From Smittium culicis (taxonomy: Eukaryota > Kickxellomycota > Harpellomycetes > Harpellales > Legeriomycetaceae), in NCBI GenBank assembly GCA_001970855.1, contig LSSN01001976.1:1-12885 (forward strand): a DNA stretch of 12,885 bases, written 5' to 3'. How positions within the stretch are numbered: the stretch's first letter is position 1; each line of letters opens with the position of its first letter. This document shows positions 9,889-12,885 of the stretch, one piece after another. Position numbers and translations under genes: made by a program. The notes under the pieces are model-generated. The model made no database searches. It worked only from the letters and a program-made list of their open reading frames with translations, and had not been told where the DNA came from.

Positions 9889-11177
9889 AGCTCGGGTATT
9901 CTAATAAAGATAGTTGAGTAAAATACAAAATTGCTTATTTTTGTGGGAGGGATATGGAAATAGTAAAGAGGCAGTTATTTGTAAGTTTAGAAAGTTGGGC
10001 AGATTATTGTTTTTGGTAACAAAGTTATATATTTATATATCTATAAATTTATATAGTTTTGTGTTTGTACAACAATGGTGTTATAAGAATTCCAGATCTC
10101 AGTTGTATACAGGTTTTATGAACATTTATTTATTGGGAAACCACATTTCCCACATATTAAAGACTAAACATTTCCTTAACAATGCGGAATGTTTTTTGAG
10201 CGCTTTAAGAATCATATATAAACAATTAGATTTAGTTGGCTAACAATTCTGATACATAAAAAACTCTCAGAAAACCCCTTGAATGAAGAACCGAAACCTA
10301 ACATTTCTGTAAATTGCAACAATAAAATACTCATTTCCACAACACACAATTCATCTCGCACTATAAAAGTAGTCTCAGTAAAATAGTTATATTTCTCATC
10401 TTTCTATATCGAATCGCTGCCAACCCCTGTTAAATCAAAATAATATAGCACCCGTGATTAGAGGGAGGATATAGTATCGAAGTTACTTGAACATGGCTCT
10501 TGATTAAAGCGTATATATATCTCCAAAATATTATTGAAGCACAAGTCTAATTTTCTAAGAATGAGTATAAAATATATCTATCTCATAAAAAAATATATAA
10601 TGTTAGCCGTTTAATTCAAACTTTTAGTTATTTTATATCATAATAGACATTATTCAGATTTTTAAATTTGTCTATTTTATTTATAAACGATTAAAGAGAT
10701 GTGATAAAATATTATATTAATACATTGGTATACAGTAAAATCGACATATATATTATGTACAAATATAAAAGATATTCTAATAAAAACAAACCCCCTTATT
10801 TCACTATTTATTATTTGGCTGTCGATCTTTGATTCTCAAAATAAATGTATCAATTTTTTTTTTTTGATTTTTATGGCTAGCATTTATGTACTATCTTCAA
10901 TAATATACAGCGATGTTATAACTCTTAGGATATTAAAACACTGTAATAGATGTTTTATGGATCCATATATCCAACGTAGGAAAAATATACTATCATGAAA
11001 CAACCAAATAAATTCTAAAATTCCTCAATCCATATCTCTTTTTTTTTGAAGCACTACTTGTGATATAGCCTTTTTTTTTAATATTCTACTACCCTCCTAT
11101 TATTATTGAAAATCTGGATATCAAAACCCAAACCAACTTTTTTACTAAAGTTTAAAAATAATCGGAAATTATTATTC
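9889..11177. other. Gene-poor A+T-rich stretch upstream of APEH
   Basis: The first few hundred bases should hold the APEH promoter. Open stretches here (for example 9914-10243 on +, and 10212-10403 on -) lack conserved motifs, have no good start, and are about what chance gives in such A+T-rich DNA. I see no tRNA-like B-box, no rRNA segment and no tandem array. Several homopolymeric A or T runs are present, such as the T run near 10855-10865. Confidence 0.55.
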
Positions 11178-11430
11178 GCTAAATGTGAGATTCTTTTTGA
11201 ACGAGTCATTTTGTAGCGTTTAGTATTTCAGTGTATAAAATCGCATAAAAAATCAATGGTCAATGAGCAGGATCATTTTTTTCTTTTAGTTGATATAAAT
11301 TTCATAATTAAATGGATAAATCGAAAAATCGAAATGCCTGATCAATCCCGTCAACAATATTGAAAAATGATTAATACCCAAGCCAATAGTAATAAACTGG
11401 ATCATAGAGCTCTCGTATTTCAGATTCTTC
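11178..11430 (+). repeat. Left arm of long inverted repeat
   Basis: The left arm pairs with the reverse complement of 11535-11787. The block 11202-11358 aligns without gaps to 11606-11762, with about 12 mismatches in 157 positions by hand count. It includes an uninterrupted run of nearly 40 matching bases (about 11231-11269). The outermost part (11178-11201) aligns more loosely, and the inner part (11359-11430) only at roughly 70% with small gaps. Confidence 0.9.
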
Positions 11431-11534
11431 AATATTACTGCTATATCCATAGAATAATTAAAAGATATCTCTCTCGTACTATCAAAAAAATACAATATTT
11501 AACTCCATAAAGATAAAACAAAAAAAATGATGTG

Positions 11535-11787
11535 GAAGATTCTGAACAAAGAGAGCAATTGTTCTGGTTTAATTTTATTGAGTTGGGCATTCGAAAGTTG
11601 TAATCATTATTGACGGGATTGACGAGGCATTTCAATTTTTTGATTTATTCATTTAATTATGAAATTTATATCAACTAAAAGAAAAAAATTATACTGCTCA
11701 TTGACCATTGATTTTTTATGCGATTTTATACATTGAAACACTTACCGCTACAAAATGACTCGGTCATAAATAATCTCCCATATGACT
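11535..11787 (-). repeat. Right arm of long inverted repeat
   Basis: This is the reverse-complement partner of 11178-11430. The best-matching portion is 11606-11762. The two arms could form a long imperfect hairpin in single-stranded DNA or RNA. The inner ends of both arms, read outward, share weak protein-level similarity (N-x-x-E-x-SE-x-RE), so part of the arm may derive from a decayed coding sequence. Confidence 0.9.
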
Positions 11788-12885
11788 TTTTAAATTATTA
11801 TCTACGATGTTATGAATTAACACAATAAAATAATACAAAATGTTATACACTATAGATACGCTCAATTCATCGATATAGCCGCTATAATATATCAAAATAT
11901 GAAATATTGAATTTTTTACCGTTAGAAATGTCTCGTCGTTTTATACATCCAAAAGGAAAGTTATTTGATACTTTTAAAGTTTATCCTATTTAATTAATTA
12001 GAGGTAAATCGGATGGTATAAAATTAAAAATAACAATCACACTCGAAAATTGAAAAGATTTTTTCTTAACTGCTTTTTTTTATTAAATTAATTATTAGCT
12101 TGGGTGATTTACTATAATTACTCAAAAATGTGAAATAAATTATGATATACATTTGATAAAATAAAAAATTTCCTAATTGAAATTAAGGATTTTAACTAAG
12201 CTTATAAGTCCATTGGCTTTTTATACTAATAATTACTTATTATCTATTTATAAATGTTTGAAATTCATTTACTTTTTTTATTTATTATTAATTTTTCCAA
12301 ATCCTCCCCCTTCCGACAGTCTTAGAAAAACGAATTAACTGATTCGTTAATGACTTATAAGTAATTTATTGTTTGCTGTTATTTTAAAAAATACCAACAT
12401 TTCTTGTGATATCGGTTTTAAAGTATTTTAATATAACATATTTTGCTATATTTGGTATATCAAAAATATTCTACCTCCATTGAAAGAATTAAGAAACTAA
12501 AATATGCATATGAAGGTGGGATTGCATAATTTTATAAATGACATAATTGAGATAGGCCGATAAAATTTTAAAACTAACAATATTTCACTATAAAATAGCT
12601 AAAAAATCGAATTGAAGCTATATACAAATTAAGTTTGTTCTATTTTTTAGACTAAAAGTTTAAAAAAATAAATATTATTTGCCTAATTTTTTATAAAAAC
12701 TTCAATAAATACAATTTAATAATAAATTTAAATTATTGTCTCATAGTATGTTTCATTTAGTACGCAACTAAAAATCTCAGCTCTACCTCGATTTTTTTCT
12801 AATAGCACCATGATAATAATGATTAATCATTTCTCAAAGGCGTGCAATAAAGTCTCTATCCCTGAAACCATTTAACCCTTTCAGG
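11788..12885. other. Gene-poor A+T-rich stretch to the right edge
   Basis: I see no supported gene, RNA gene or tandem array. A 14-bp perfect palindrome (AATGATTAATCATT) lies at 12818-12831. On the minus strand at the very edge, a frame with coding-like composition is interrupted by a TGA (12834-12836); it could be the decayed end of something lying to the right. Confidence 0.5.
12861..12885. repeat. Short inverted repeat at the window edge
   Basis: CCTGAAA (12861-12867) and TTTCAGG (12879-12885) are perfect inverted copies separated by 11 bases. The structure ends exactly at the window edge, so it may extend further. Its role is unknown. Confidence 0.7.

Larger units (their letters stand above)
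11178..11787. mobile_element. Foldback/MITE-like inverted-repeat element (candidate)
   Basis: Two long inverted arms (about 11178-11430 and 11535-11787) flank a spacer of about 104 bp, with the symmetry centre near 11482. The direct repeat AAATTATTAT lies just outside each end (11166-11175 and 11792-11801) and may be a target-site duplication. No transposase is encoded; the open stretches inside are short and derive from the arms. Arm-spacer-arm form, flanking duplication and location in gene-free DNA fit a non-autonomous DNA element. An inverted duplication of local sequence would look similar, and the flanking repeat is all A/T, so chance is possible. Confidence 0.45.

Noticed and set aside
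9914..10243. A 109-codon plus-strand open frame just beyond the APEH start
   Set aside because: It starts with TTG, has no recognisable motif, lies in the presumed APEH promoter, and is of a length expected occasionally by chance in this composition.
10212..10403. A 63-codon minus-strand open stretch
   Set aside because: It has no upstream start and no motif. My rough estimate from stop-codon frequency is that about one such stretch is expected in 3 kb on six frames.
6460..10480. Similar G-rich strings (GGGATATAGTAA type) near 6535, 9950 and 10460
   Set aside because: They match over only about ten bases with differing flanks and no regular spacing, so they are not enough for a repeat family.
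11286..11635. Two overlapping minus-strand frames (about 65-69 codons) inside the inverted repeat
   Set aside because: Both fall within arm and spacer sequence, overlap each other and contain no known domain. They look like by-products of the repeat, not independent genes.
1..12885. CRISPR array, prophage, toxin-antitoxin or other prokaryotic defence locus
   Set aside because: The genes are intron-containing eukaryotic housekeeping genes, and there are no spaced direct repeats or bacterial ribosome-binding patterns.

Overview
The window comes from a compact, strongly A+T-rich eukaryotic nuclear genome. All three genes have short spliceosomal introns. I modelled 17 introns, all GT-AG; 16 have a GTA-type donor and lengths run from about 70 to 170 bp. 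One intron carries a perfect TACTAAC branch site. The gene content (an Rrn6/TAF1C-type RNA polymerase I factor with a basic C-terminus ending in GF, an SMP3-type GPI mannosyltransferase, and an acylaminoacyl-peptidase) fits a fungus, probably an early-diverging A+T-rich lineage. That placement is inference; no marker gene in the window settles it. The three stop codons used are TAA, TAA and TAG, and I see no sign of a changed genetic code.

Layout: 1-2789 (+) is the 3' part of a gene for the Rrn6/TAF1C subunit of the RNA polymerase I core initiation factor, in four exons and cut by the left edge. It converges on 2990-6193 (-), an 11-exon gene for GPI mannosyltransferase 4 (SMP3/PIG-Z) of 676 codons plus stop. 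About 200 bp separate the two stop codons. This interval holds AATAAA hexamers on both strands and a 14-bp palindrome that can serve both. Next, on the same strand, 7106-9888 (-) is a five-exon acylaminoacyl-peptidase (APEH) gene of 788 codons plus stop. The 912 bp between the two minus-strand genes must hold the APEH 3' end and the SMP3 promoter.

From 9889 to the right edge (about 3 kb) I find no convincing gene. The main structure there is a roughly 610-bp inverted repeat (11178-11787). Its arms are about 250 bp, with outer parts about 92% identical by hand count and inner parts clearly more diverged. It is bracketed by a 10-bp direct repeat. This looks like a foldback or MITE-like element or an old inverted duplication.

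The three genes act in unrelated housekeeping pathways: rRNA transcription, GPI-anchor assembly in the ER, and recycling of N-acetylated peptides. I see no operon-like logic and no strong candidate for a new multi-gene system. The most notable points are the inverted-repeat element and a changed nucleophile-elbow motif in the peptidase (GGSHSG where the family has GGSHGG).
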